Positions 11,101 to 19,947 of a DNA stretch of 64,000 bases are shown here, one piece after another. The notes beneath the pieces were generated by a model that worked only from the letters and a program-made list of their open reading frames with translations, was not told the DNA's origin and did no database searches. Made by a program: the position numbers and the translations under genes. The stretch lies in the NCBI GenBank assembly GCA_029255685.2, contig CM055313.2:45030079-45094078 (forward strand), in the 5' to 3' direction. The first letter of the stretch is position 1. Every line of letters starts with the position of its first letter. The DNA is from Silene conica (Eukaryota > Streptophyta > Magnoliopsida > Caryophyllales > Caryophyllaceae).

Positions 11101-12404
11101 TTAGCCATAGGATCAGCAACCTTTGGCTTTTTCAGCTGTAAAATTTCGGTGAGGCCTTGAATGAAGGAGGAATCCAGCGATTCCGGAGTCAAAACAGCAC
11201 TCTGCTCAGGAAAGTCGGTCGGTCGACCTACAGCAGCGGTCGGTCGACCAGAATCAGCAACATCCGAAATTTTCTCTTTTCCAGAATCTGATCTCGCGTC
11301 AAGAACCGAGGTCGGTCGACCTACTGTAGCGGTCGGTCGACCTCCTGATCCGTTGACGGGATCAGATTTCTTGTTTTGAACCTCGGCAGAATCTTCTTTT
11401 TGGGTTGATTCTTCACAAACACGACCACTCCTAAGATTTATGGCGTTTAATGTCTCCATGGGTCCCTCACAACTAGCTGGAGAGCTGGTCATTCGGTTGG
11501 CTATGTTTATCAAGTGTCCTTCAAAAACTTTTGAGGAGGCAAATTGGGCTTTACTCATCTCCATAACCGTCCTTGTTAAATCATCAACAAGGGCTCTCAA
11601 GTTCTCAATTTCACCCGTGTTGTCAACCGTAGTAACTAGGTTCGCACTTTCAAGCTTCAGCTGGGTTGCCTCGAGCTTTTCAAAACGGGCTTCAACTGTT
11701 GTCTCAGAAGCCATCACTCTATTCATCTCCACATTCAGCCTTCTTGAATTCCCTCGTGAACTCTTAAAAGTAGCCCTATGCACCGCCATGTCTTCAATGG
11801 TTTTCCAACCCTTCATATGGTCGGTGTTATTCTGGAATCTTCCATTGGCGGCCGCATCAAGAATCATCTTATAATCATCGTAAAGAGCGTTGTAAAATCG
11901 GTTACACAGGTCCCATTGTTGAAAGTTATGGTGAGGGATAGAACATACCAATTTCTTGAACCGATCCCATGTTTCACAAAATCCTTCATCAGGTCCCTGT
12001 TGAAAGTTACGGATTTGGTTTCTCAAGTCTTCGGCTTTTGCAAGAGGGAAGTATTTCTTGTAAAAGGCCAATGCCAAGGAAGTCCAATCCGTAACCTCCT
12101 CAGTTGCCCTATCAAGGTACCGGTACCAATCTCGCGCGTCATCTTTTAATGAGAACAGGAACATCGTTGCCAGCACCTCGTCTCTAGTCACCCCTTCAGG
12201 TAGAGGTATAGCACAACAATAATCCGTGAAGGTTGTAACATGCTTCATTGGATCTTCGTCGGGTAGACCAGAAAATTGACTCCGTTCCACCAAAAAAATA
12301 TTATTTGGGCGGAGTTCAAAGGAGCCAGTGGTGGGGGTAGGCAAGGCGAATCCCTTCGGTAAATCTTGAGCCTTCGGCTGTAGGTGGGCATAAATAGAAT
12401 CCAT
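8142..12404 (-). CDS. Athila gag-pol polyprotein, open part: gag, protease, RT, RNase H, integrase zinc finger
   Basis: The open frame reaches upstream to 12440, but the first ATG is at 12404, giving 1420 aa before a TAG that truncates integrase. Order by residue: gag (about 30-220, with YRYLDRATEEVTDW and YKKYFPLAKAEDLRNQIRNF); a linker with in-frame GRPT repeats (about 355-400); aspartic protease with CDRGASVSVIPYS near 540 (D-R-G rather than D-S/T-G); reverse transcriptase with the FMDD catalytic box near 993 and MPFGLCNAPATFQRCM before it; RNase H (CDASDYAVGVVLGQ, YTDHAALKGL); and the His-Cys zinc finger of integrase (HHGPSRT to CDACQ) near the end. It would copy and insert the element through virus-like particles in the cytoplasm and nucleus. 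Confidence 0.93.
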   Translation of the reverse strand: MDSIYAHLQPKAQDLPKGFALPTPTTGSFELRPNNIFLVERSQFSGLPDEDPMKHVTTFTDYCCAIPLPEGVTRDEVLATMFLFSLKDDARDWYRYLDRATEEVTDWTSLALAFYKKYFPLAKAEDLRNQIRNFQQGPDEGFCETWDRFKKLVCSIPHHNFQQWDLCNRFYNALYDDYKMILDAAANGRFQNNTDHMKGWKTIEDMAVHRATFKSSRGNSRRLNVEMNRVMASETTVEARFEKLEATQLKLESANLVTTVDNTGEIENLRALVDDLTRTVMEMSKAQFASSKVFEGHLINIANRMTSSPASCEGPMETLNAINLRSGRVCEESTQKEDSAEVQNKKSDPVNGSGGRPTATVGRPTSVLDARSDSGKEKISDVADSGRPTAAVGRPTDFPEQSAVLTPESLDSSFIQGLTEILQLKKPKVADPMANATVSYPERLKNSKEDRKYGKFLEMVKNLEVTIPFTDLITQVPSYAKFMKDILSRKRNFQDDGAVAFVEECYVLSQNNIAPKLKDPGSFSIPCTIGNHVIGKALCDRGASVSVIPYSVCERLGLGRLKVTNITLQMADRSTQRPLGVLEDVPVRVGKFFIPVDFVVLDIAEDSQIPIILGRPFLHTAGAVIDVKRGTITLEIGDDTIEFSLAHKATIPTDDTCCSIDIIDRNVILNWRESLTKDPLDDLTVLDKCAGDPAEDAEEMDLIEEEEEEYELTEEENEKLISLANASLVNMCYSIDTNSVQAVEVKAPERKPLPPNLKYVFLDDTEQYPAIVSSKLTPDQFSALMTVLKKNRKALGYSLDDIKGISPDVCMHRIELEEGHKPYRQGQRKLNPKMQDVVMAEVMKLLDAGIIYPVGNSKWVSPVQVVPKKGGTTVVKNDKNELIPTRVVTGWRMCIDYRQLNAATKKDHFPLPFVDQMTERLASNKFFCFLDGYSGFFQIPIHPDDQSKTTFTCPQGVFAYRRMPFGLCNAPATFQRCMMGIFSDFIETIMEVFMDDFSVYGNAFDQCLANLDKVLQRCIDVNLVLNWERCHFMVTEGVVLGHLISDKGIHVDKAKVQVIEQLPPPVNVKGVRSFLGHAGFYRRFIKDFSKIAKPLTQLLLKDAIFDFTDECLSAFNRLKEALISAPIIQPPDWDLPFEIMCDASDYAVGVVLGQRKDKALNVIYYASRTLDETQVNYFTTEKEMLAVIFALEKFRSYLVGNKVIVYTDHAALKGLFQKKDSKPRLLRWILLLQEFDIEIRDKKGAENVVADHLSRLQLTDGEDSLPIDDSFPDESLFIINSSGSYPPPWYADFANFAVTGKIPPELSWQQKKRFMFDAKLYFWDGPYVFKECGDGLIRRCVPQWEVKDILKACHSSAYGGHHGPSRTVAKVLQSGFYWPTLHADCRNFVGNCDACQRTGNVSKRHEMPQVGILEVEIFDV
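11217..11342. repeat. Two in-frame 21-bp-phased palindrome pairs inside gag-pol
   Basis: Dodecamers start at 11217/11238 and 11310/11331. On the coding strand each pair reads GRPTAxVGRPT, and 21 bp equals seven codons, so the frame is kept. They lie in the low-complexity linker between gag and protease. Confidence 0.95.
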
Positions 12405-12555
12405 ATCTAAAACAAGAGAGTACTCAAGCCTTCCTCTCAAAAACCTGTCTTCTAAAACAAAACTAGAAGAGAAGGTAAGAAACGGTCTTAAGGAACCTAA
12501 GTTCCTTAAGACAAGAAAAATAAACTAAAAATTTAACAAACAAAATTATACCGTC

Positions 12556-12573
12556 TCCCCGGCAACGGCGCCA
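12556..12573 (-). promoter_or_regulatory. Primer binding site, tRNA-Asp, of the Athila element
   Basis: The plus strand reads TCCCCGGCAACGGCGCCA, which is the 3' end of plant tRNA-Asp(GUC) as I know it. It lies five bases from the inner edge of the right LTR, so on the minus-strand RNA it is the reverse-transcription primer site. This fixes the orientation of the element. Confidence 0.95.
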
Positions 12574-12578
12574 AAATT

Positions 12579-13876
12579 TGACACCCGTCGTTGAGGGGTG
12601 CCAAAGATAAGATTTATAAAACCTCAGCTTAAACTTAGATAGGATAAGTCAAGGGTCGAACCACAGAGAGACAGGGTAAATTATGTTTGTGAATTTAAAG
12701 TCTATTACAAGTAACCAAAAAGGGGGGTTTGATTTGTGATTTAAACTAATAACTAAAAGGACAAAATAAATAAGAGAAATAAAATAAGGTAAAAGGAGAT
12801 TAGGAACTTTGGTTCCCCATGGTCAAAACAAGTCAATGAAAGGTAAAATAATCAAATAACACAATCCCAAGGAACAAAGAATAAACCTTTAGGTCAATAT
12901 TCTACCCAATCCTTACGGTCTTAGGGTTCCTAGAAAAGCACTAAACTTTCGTTCAAGGGCAATCCCAAAGTTGTTGTTAAACTAATCCTAATAATCTTTC
13001 AATCCTAAGGATCAGTTCACTAACAACAATGGAGGATTGGTGATTCAATCATTAAACTATCAAAATCGAGTCTTTACCATGGTTCCCCTAATTCCTAATC
13101 ACAAGAATTAGCTATGCATAATCTTAATCATAAAATTAACAATAACAAGAATTAAGAACACCAAAGGAACCAACATAAATAAAGATGATGATAAAAGAGA
13201 AAACATGAATTAAAGAACAACAATGAGATGAACAACAAGATTAATTAAAGGAAAGATTTATTGTAGCAACTTACAACTTAATCGGAAAATCTAAGAACAA
13301 AGATGAAAGCTTGGTACCAAAAATCTAACTATGGAGTTCTTCTAGCATAAAGTGCTTGACAAAATAACATATTTTTTGTTCTAATAAAAAGCTTGACCTA
13401 ATTGAAGAGTTTAGGTCTCCTTAAATAAGATTAATTACAAGATTAGGAAAGTCGAAAAACACGAAACAAAAAGATCCTCGGGTCAGCTTCTGGTCGGTCG
13501 ACCTGCGATGCGGGTCAGTCGACCGCTTTGAGCATTACTGGGCTTTTATGCGAATTTGCTTAGGTCAAGGATTTGGGCTTTGGTCGGTCGACCTGCGATG
13601 TGGGTCGGTCGACCGCTTCTTGTCCATTCCAGCTTTAATCAGGCCCAATAACAACACTCGGACATGCAATCCGGATCCTTGCTCCGTATTAGTACTCAAA
13701 ACAGCTTCCGAAAGGCAAATAAGGTTCAGTTTCGCCCACTTTCGCGTATTCCTACATATAAAACATAGAAATGCCAAAGTAAACCGTTTCGGGAGAAAAA
13801 GCAACTAAAAGTCATGAAAACGTAAGAAAATATGTGCCAAAAGAATAAATAAAATGCATAAAATAGGCACGTATCA
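12579..13876 (-). repeat. 5' LTR of the Athila element
   Basis: 1298 bp, near-identical to 1635-2933. Its palindrome pairs start at 13492/13513 and 13582/13603. The copy at 13513 has GGTCAGTC, a G-to-A change relative to the other LTR. Several of the other LTR differences are also transitions, consistent with methylcytosine decay. Confidence 0.95.
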
Positions 13877-13881
13877 GTGCA

Positions 13882-14080
13882 CGGTCATAGCGTCCCTTAA
13901 ACAGCTTGCTTGAGATGACATTATCTCATCTTGATGGACCATAGTATTCATACCCAACAAAGTAAGTTTGAAACAACCACCACCTGGATCAAAATCAGAC
14001 CTTCCAAGTTGGACCATTATTTTAATAACAGACCTAGGCAATCCTCCCATAATAGCAATCCGGACACGACTTTTGGGATG
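13882..14080 (-). other. Internal segment of O between the Athila element and the LINE
   Basis: About 190 bp of O, open on the minus strand and encoding a peptide with GGLPRSVIKIMVQLGRSDF and HQDEIMSSQASCLRDAM. I do not recognise a domain. It would join 18840 on one side and 1629 on the other if the nested elements were removed. Bases 14068-14083 are one copy of the LINE target-site duplication, overlapping the LINE poly(A) tail. Confidence 0.7.
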
Positions 14081-14173
14081 TTTTTTTTTTTTTTTTGGTG
14101 AAATGTGAGTAGTAATATATATCATGAACAAAGAGTTACAAGGAGGTAAGGGGTTCAAGCCCCCTTATAGGCA

Positions 14174-17100
14174 TTACATTTTAGATAGACAACTTTGAAA
14201 CCATTCAATACATTGATGATCATCTAGCTTATCCAATTTCTTGACTAATCTTCCTCTAACCTCACGCTTGATATTAGATATCACTACTTCAGGTCTTAGG
14301 ATGCATTCAAGGACCCGAGCTCCATTCCTTTGTTGCCAAACATGATATTGGAGAGCATTATATACTGTCATGCGTACTTTCCAAAACGGAGATGATCTGT
14401 TGCGGGCAGTAAGTTCACCAGTTGCAGGTACCTTCCTGCCAAACCAGTGTATCAGGTATTCCTTCATCTTTGTTGTATAAGCACACTCTTCAAATAAGTG
14501 TTCAATGGTTTCTGGTTTGTCCTGGCATAACAAACACAGCTCATCTGAGCAAATGCCCAGACCAAACAATTTACTTCTAGTATTCATGCCTCCTTGTAAT
14601 CTCAGCCAAGACACAATGGAATGTTTAGGAACATTCCAAGAATTCCAGACAGCAGCAGCCCATGTCTGATGAAGACCCTGAGGACTGAGCCAATTGTATC
14701 CATTTTTGACAGAGTAACCATTAGGATGTGCAGTCCACACATTATCAGAAAACCCTTGTTTCAGGACCTCCTTCACCTTACAAATGCTTGTCCACACCCA
14801 TGGAGAGTCAGGGGGAGAAGAGTAGTCATGCCAGTGTTGTTCTTTGAGATAGATAGCCTGCACCCATCTAATCCACAATCTATCAGCATTGGTATAAAGC
14901 CAGTTAACCAGTTTACCAACAGATGCTTTGTTCCATATTTCAGCATTTTTGATACCAAGACCCCCCATCTCCTTGTCAGTAGTCACTTTGTCCCATGCCA
15001 CCAATGGAACCCTATGAAATTCTGAGGAACCATCCCATAAGAAATTTCTACATATAGCAGAAATCCTTTTGATCACACTCTTGGGAAACACAAAGATTTG
15101 AGCCCAGTAATTATGGAGTGTATTGAGCACTGCATTAATCAAAGTTATTCTGCCAGCATAAGATAGCTTCTTAGCCCCTAGGCTTCTGATCTTAGCTAAC
15201 AATTTCTCAGTGGTAGAGGTACAGTCTTGCTTAGAGAGCTTCCCTGGCTGGATGGGCACTCCCAAATATTTGAAAGGGAATGAACCTTCCCTGAAGCCAG
15301 TGACCTGCTTAATGCCAGTCTTTAGATCATCATCCATCCCACTAAAGTAAATCTCAGACTTAGAGTTGTTCATGCTAAGTCCAGTAGCCTTTGAGAAGGA
15401 AACAAAGGCCCTCATGAGGAGCCATATGGAGGCTGGATTGCCCTTACAGAACATAAGGAGATCATCTGCAAACATTAGGTGAGTGAGCTTCATACTTTTG
15501 CAAAGGGGATGATATTGGAAAGGCCATCTGTCAGTTGCATACTTGATCATCCTAGATAGGTATTCCATAAAAAGGGTAAAGAGAAGAGGAGAAATGGGGT
15601 CCCCTTGCCTCAACCCTCTTTGCCCTTGAAAATAGCCAAAATTAGTCCCATTCAAGCAAATGGTAAAGGATGTAGTACTGACACATTGCATAACAAGTCT
15701 AATGAAGTGATGTGGAAACTTCAGACTTGTTAATATTTGTTCAATAAAGCTCCATTCCACAGTGTCATAGGCCTTCTGGAGGTCAATTTTGAACAGACAC
15801 CTAGGTGAGACTGCTTTCCTGGCATACATATGAATGATATCCTGACAGATGAGAACATTGTCCAAGATAGATCTTCCTTTAATGAAAGCTCCCTGGTTAT
15901 CCTGAATGAGGTCCGGAAGGACATTAGCCAGCCTATTACATAGCAACTTAGAGATTACCTTATAAACCATATTGCAGCATGCAATAGGTCTGAAATGGGT
16001 CACAGAACTGGGTCTATCAATCTTGGGAATCAAGGTAATATTAGTGGCATTAATTTGATGTAGCAATTGACCAGTAGAGAAGATGTCCAGCACTGCATTA
16101 CAGAAGTCATCACCCACTATATTCCAAGCATCTTTATAAAAACCACTGGTATAACCATCTGGACCAGGAGCCTTGTCATGAGGAATAGCAAAAACTACCT
16201 CTTTGATTTCCTGCTTGCTGACTGGAACATTGATCATAGTCAGGTGCTCCTCAGCACAAACTCTCCCTGTCTGGACCACAGCCAACTGCACTGGTTCAGT
16301 GGTGTTGTGGGTACCCAGCAGGTCTTGATAGAAGCCCAAGAAGGCCTGCTGAATGCTAGGAGTGTCTGTACAGAGGTTGCCATGTTTATCCTCAATTTGA
16401 ATAACTCTATTTCTCATGCACCTTGATTTAATGGATTTATGGAATAAGGCTGTATTACTGTCACCATCATCAATCCAGTCTAGTTTAGCTTTCTGCTGTA
16501 AATAGCTATTTCTAGCCTTAGTCCAGAACCTGACTTCCATACTGGTATCCAATTCCTGTCTTATGAGAGCCTCATTAAGGGGATCCTGTTGCAGCTGCAG
16601 TTGAATGTCTTCCAACAGCAAAGAGAACTTACTGGCAGTAGATTCAACCTCAGCAAAGCATTCTCTATTCAGGGATTTCAAAACTGGTTTTAAAGCTTTC
16701 TGTTTTTTCACCAATTGGAACATTTTGGTACCCTCTATATGTTGTTGCCAGGTTACAGTTACCCTAGGTATAAACTCAGGTGCTGAACCCCACATATTGT
16801 AATACTTGAAGCTGGTATTTCTTCTCCCTTCTAACCTGACATTACTCACTAGACATGGATTATGGTCCAGCAGTCCCTCAGGATGAAAATGAGCATGCAT
16901 CTCAGGAAAAGCATTGATCCAGCTAGAGTTGATGAGGAATCTATCCAATCTGCTGTACTTCCTATGGTTTTCATCCCTTTTGTTGGTCCAAGTATAGTAG
17001 GCCCCAGTGGCTTGTAAGTCCTCCAACCCATAATACCCCAGGCACTCAACAAAGGCCTCCATGTCCTCAACCTTAGTGGCTCCCCCCAATCTCTCATCAG

Positions 17101-17542
17101 GAGTTGTGATAGTATTGAAGTCACCTGCAACTGCCCAAGGACCTGAACATAAATCTGATATATCCCTCAAACTTTGCCACAAAGGCAATCTATCAAAGCC
17201 CTCATTAAAGGCATATATCAGGGTAAACAAGAAATCCTTACCAGTAGTCTTAACCACCACTTTGGCATGTATATATTGAGCAGTGGTATCTAAGACATAG
17301 ACATCAAACACACTAGGTTTCCATAACAGCCAAACTCTGCCTCCTTTATGAAACCTACTATTAGTTGCTAAACACCAGCCTTCTAACATCTTATTAGAAA
17401 TACTACTAACATTCTCACCACTTATTTTAGTCTCTAACAGCCCAAACAGACAGGCTTTTTTATTGTATAGGAAATTCTTAACAAAAAGTTGTTTATTTAC
17501 ATTGTTGAGCCCTCTAACATTCCAAAAACCTATATTATTCAT
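14174..17542 (-). CDS. LINE ORF2: endonuclease, reverse transcriptase and zf-RVT (1122 aa)
   Basis: Starts at ATG 17542, within the last codons of ORF1. The N-terminal 230 residues are an APE-type endonuclease (FWNVRGLN at the start, LLETKI, AGDFNTI near 140, SRLDRFL, LLDHNPCLV near 225). A reverse transcriptase follows in the middle (KAPGPDGYTSGFYKDAWN, FRPIACCNMVYKVISKLL, QGDPISPLLF, catalytic FADDLLMF). A C-terminal zf-RVT-like region has HSIVSWLRLQGGMNTRSKL and Cys-His spacing in CLLCQDKPETIEHLFEECAY. The protein nicks target DNA and reverse transcribes LINE RNA at the nick. Length and motif order fit an autonomous plant L1-type element, and I see no break. Confidence 0.96.
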   Translation of the reverse strand: MNNIGFWNVRGLNNVNKQLFVKNFLYNKKACLFGLLETKISGENVSSISNKMLEGWCLATNSRFHKGGRVWLLWKPSVFDVYVLDTTAQYIHAKVVVKTTGKDFLFTLIYAFNEGFDRLPLWQSLRDISDLCSGPWAVAGDFNTITTPDERLGGATKVEDMEAFVECLGYYGLEDLQATGAYYTWTNKRDENHRKYSRLDRFLINSSWINAFPEMHAHFHPEGLLDHNPCLVSNVRLEGRRNTSFKYYNMWGSAPEFIPRVTVTWQQHIEGTKMFQLVKKQKALKPVLKSLNRECFAEVESTASKFSLLLEDIQLQLQQDPLNEALIRQELDTSMEVRFWTKARNSYLQQKAKLDWIDDGDSNTALFHKSIKSRCMRNRVIQIEDKHGNLCTDTPSIQQAFLGFYQDLLGTHNTTEPVQLAVVQTGRVCAEEHLTMINVPVSKQEIKEVVFAIPHDKAPGPDGYTSGFYKDAWNIVGDDFCNAVLDIFSTGQLLHQINATNITLIPKIDRPSSVTHFRPIACCNMVYKVISKLLCNRLANVLPDLIQDNQGAFIKGRSILDNVLICQDIIHMYARKAVSPRCLFKIDLQKAYDTVEWSFIEQILTSLKFPHHFIRLVMQCVSTTSFTICLNGTNFGYFQGQRGLRQGDPISPLLFTLFMEYLSRMIKYATDRWPFQYHPLCKSMKLTHLMFADDLLMFCKGNPASIWLLMRAFVSFSKATGLSMNNSKSEIYFSGMDDDLKTGIKQVTGFREGSFPFKYLGVPIQPGKLSKQDCTSTTEKLLAKIRSLGAKKLSYAGRITLINAVLNTLHNYWAQIFVFPKSVIKRISAICRNFLWDGSSEFHRVPLVAWDKVTTDKEMGGLGIKNAEIWNKASVGKLVNWLYTNADRLWIRWVQAIYLKEQHWHDYSSPPDSPWVWTSICKVKEVLKQGFSDNVWTAHPNGYSVKNGYNWLSPQGLHQTWAAAVWNSWNVPKHSIVSWLRLQGGMNTRSKLFGLGICSDELCLLCQDKPETIEHLFEECAYTTKMKEYLIHWFGRKVPATGELTARNRSSPFWKVRMTVYNALQYHVWQQRNGARVLECILRPEVVISNIKREVRGRLVKKLDKLDDHQCIEWFQSCLSKM

Positions 17543-18719
17543 TAAAAACAGATTGATCTAGGTTTCCTGTATTTGATACCTTCTCACAAACTTGCTGGTC
17601 ATTAGTATCATCCTTGAAAGCATCCATATGTGGTGGAATACTCCCTGGAATACTATCTGCGTCACCCTGAGAGGTTGTTGCCATTTGTTCTGCCTGAGAG
17701 GAAATAGGCAACACTGGAAGAACACTTGGAAGTGCTGGAAATTCCTTGTCTGATAGGGGCACTGATGGTTTAGGAACAGGTTTCCAGACCCTTTTAACCA
17801 CACCTCTAGTCTGAATTGTACGTCTGCAATTAACTCCTTCATGGCCCAAACCCTTGCACTTATCACATAGAAGGGGTTTCCATTCATACTCTACCTTAGC
17901 TGTGATGACACAGCCTTGCTCATCTTTAAATCTGACTGTATCAGGGAATTTTTGGCCAATCTGTAATTCCACCATCATCCTGGCAAATCCTAGCCTTGTC
18001 TTACTATCAGTGGCTCCATCTGATTTAACATACTTACCTACCAAGCCAGCTATGGTAGGGAGGCATTTACCCCAAAATTTCAAGGGTAAGTCATGGATAC
18101 GAATCCACGAAGGAACAATTTTGATATCAGCCTTAAGTAAATCCACATTCTCCTGCCATGCCTTAACAATGAGGGGCTTGTTATCAAACATATGATACCC
18201 CGCATTCAACACAGCCTCTTTACCTGTCATCTCTTTGAATCTGACCATAAATATACCATTAGGAAGAAAGGAGACTTTATCAATACCATGCTTACCCCAT
18301 ACTCGCTGAACATATCCATGAAGAACCTCCCATGGAGGGTTTGCACCAATCACAAAACAATATATAGCCTGGTTCCAATAAGCAATCTCATCCTTCGTGT
18401 CATCAGAAGAGAATTGAATCAACTCCTCCTCTGCCTCTGGAATAGGATCATTAACAATGATAGTTGGAGTAGCAACAACAGATCTTTTCTTTTTACGCTT
18501 GGTGACTAATTCAAATGAATCCTCAGGATCCTCCTCATCTGCAAACGACAATCCTGGTATTGGATTTACCTCATGCATTGCCTTAGTACGTATAACATCA
18601 TCGTCCCCCGGCCCCTGTTTCTTTCCTTTACCATTACTAGAATTGCTATTATTGGTTTTTTTGGATTGCTGAGAATGAGAAGAAGGAGATTGTGGTGAAG
18701 TAGAACGTGAACGAGCCAT
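17535..18719 (-). CDS. LINE ORF1: DUF4283-type RNA-binding protein with zinc knuckle (394 aa)
   Basis: Starts at ATG 18719, about 105 bp inside the 5' end of the LINE. The N-terminus is Ser- and Lys-rich and probably disordered (about 1-110). It is followed by a DUF4283-like domain (about 115-250: YCFVIGANPPWEVLHGYVQ, GIFMVRFKEMTGKEAVLNAG, WIRIHDLPLKFWGK). A CCHC knuckle CDKCKGLGHEGVNC follows near 285, then a Pro-rich tail. Such ORF1 proteins coat LINE RNA in the cytoplasm and nucleus. The last codons overlap the ORF2 start in the form ATGAATAA (17542-17535), so ribosomes ending ORF1 could restart on ORF2. Confidence 0.93.
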   Translation of the reverse strand: MARSRSTSPQSPSSHSQQSKKTNNSNSSNGKGKKQGPGDDDVIRTKAMHEVNPIPGLSFADEEDPEDSFELVTKRKKKRSVVATPTIIVNDPIPEAEEELIQFSSDDTKDEIAYWNQAIYCFVIGANPPWEVLHGYVQRVWGKHGIDKVSFLPNGIFMVRFKEMTGKEAVLNAGYHMFDNKPLIVKAWQENVDLLKADIKIVPSWIRIHDLPLKFWGKCLPTIAGLVGKYVKSDGATDSKTRLGFARMMVELQIGQKFPDTVRFKDEQGCVITAKVEYEWKPLLCDKCKGLGHEGVNCRRTIQTRGVVKRVWKPVPKPSVPLSDKEFPALPSVLPVLPISSQAEQMATTSQGDADSIPGSIPPHMDAFKDDTNDQQVCEKVSNTGNLDQSVFNE

Positions 18720-18839
18720 TGGAAGACACAGATCAAGCCCTAGAAGGAGATCAAAAATCGTCTAGAAATCGCCTTCATGCAGCCTCCATGCTAGGGTTTA
18801 GTTTTTCTAATTAAACCTGAATTGACTTTTGGGATGTTT

Positions 18840-19458
18840 AATCCCACTATGATTATATTTTTTTCTTTTGATATGTCTCCTTCTTGTGCCTTGTTCTTCC
18901 CGTGATTTCTTGCACAAATAAGTTGCGAATAGAACAGAATTTTTGTGATACAAAAATTCCATCCCTAACCAACATAGTTTTTGAACTTGACAAAGGACTA
19001 GAACCCACACCATGTACTTTGTTACCAATGCACACCCCAATGGATGATGAATATGATGTGTATAGATGAAGACCTTTATCAATGACCTCATTCAAGGACT
19101 CTTCACTTAGGATAGGTAAAAGTTCAGAATTCTTTTGATCGACAATATTACCGCCACGATCGGTCCTTCCCTTATGAACTCCATCACTCCCGAACACTCC
19201 CAATATCAGATTACTAACATGGTTTGTTTCAGCTTTAGATGGATCTTGAAATAGCCCTTGATCACCTATACCTAGATTGTCACCTAGGATCTCTTCACCA
19301 CTTTGCTCGTCCCCTTCTTCTTTTACTTTATCACTTTGAACATACGAGTCTTCTTTTGGACAGCCCTTTGGACTGTTTGTGTTCGTAACATTAAGCACCC
19401 GTACAATTTGCAACACGCGGGACCTGTTTGAGGACTTAACCTCATGTTGCTCTACCAC
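18840..19458 (-). pseudogene. Degenerate pol-like remnant of O
   Basis: Open on the minus strand from 19458 to the stop at 18853, in the same frame as the gag-protease remnant upstream and separated from it by a TAA at 19459-19461. The peptide is mostly hydrophilic. Its C-terminal part (LVRDGIFVSQKFCSIRNLFVQEITG) faintly recalls the start of a gypsy integrase zinc-finger region, but the His-Cys residues are not there. I see no RT or RNase H motif. The apparent ATG at the start is a GTG, so it is not a separate gene. Confidence 0.5.
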
Positions 19459-19947
19459 TTATTCTTTGTGGGCATCCTTAGGAAGGTCAACCTTCACCCC
19501 TGCTATCTTCTGTCCAGCCCCTTTTCCCTCTTCAACCCTCACAAACACACTCTCCTTCTTAAGATCAGACCCTCTAATCTTCTTTGGTGCTAGGGGTTTT
19601 AAATTGTACGTTGTTTTACCCTTAGTGACACTGTAAACATTAGTCTTACCATCATACTCAACCCCTCGATCAAGCTGCCATGGCTTCCCTATTAATATAT
19701 GACATGCACTCATGGGTATTACCCCACATCATAACTCATCACTATATGGTCCTATATTGAAAGTGACTAAGGCCTGATTCGTGACTTCCACTCCCTCATC
19801 TCCGTGTAGCTTGTATGGGTCTGTTCGGTTCCTAGTAGGTAAATTTAATTTTTCCACGACTTCTTCAGCTACTACATTAGTGTCCGACCCCCTATCTATG
19901 ATAAGTTTGCAAATTTTGTTGTGTACCTTACATCGTGTGTGGAAAAT
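19459..19947 (-). pseudogene. Gypsy aspartic protease remnant of O
   Basis: In frame with the gag start upstream but interrupted by TAG (19948-19950) and TGA (19729-19731). The peptide keeps LIIDRGSDTNVVAEEVVEKL, which aligns with the plant gypsy protease active site (usually D-S/G-G-S-C-T-N-V), and further on ACHILIGKPWQLDRGVEYDG, the conserved downstream block. The active-site triad is D-R-G. This is the main evidence that O is a Ty3/gypsy element. It is not functional as it stands. Confidence 0.8.

Larger units (their letters stand above)
1635..13876 (-). mobile_element. Athila-lineage Ty3/gypsy retrotransposon, complete ends
   Basis: A 12.2-kb minus-strand element nested in O. Its LTRs (1635-2933 and 12579-13876, about 1.3 kb) start TGACACCC and end CGTATCA. 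The 5-bp duplication GTGCA is perfect (1630-1634 and 13877-13881). The order on the minus strand is 5' LTR, tRNA-Asp primer site, gag-protease-RT-RNase H-integrase, spacer, ATHILA ORF-1, long 3' non-coding region, purine tract, 3' LTR. ORF-1 downstream of pol and a tRNA-Asp primer are typical of Athila. The LTRs differ at only roughly a dozen to twenty visible positions, so insertion is fairly recent. Confidence 0.96.
14081..18823 (-). mobile_element. Full-length plant LINE (L1-type), two intact ORFs
   Basis: A 4.7-kb non-LTR retrotransposon on the minus strand, nested in O. It ends in a poly(A) tail (T run at 14081-14096 on the plus strand). Its flanks repeat GACTTTTGGGATGTTT (14068-14083 and 18824-18839); the last three T are ambiguous with the tail, so the duplication is 13-16 bp. 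ORF1 and ORF2 overlap and neither is interrupted. Its 3' untranslated sequence after the ORF2 stop (GTGAGTAGTAATATATATC) recurs in the LINE fragment at 49129, so the family is repeated locally. Confidence 0.95.
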
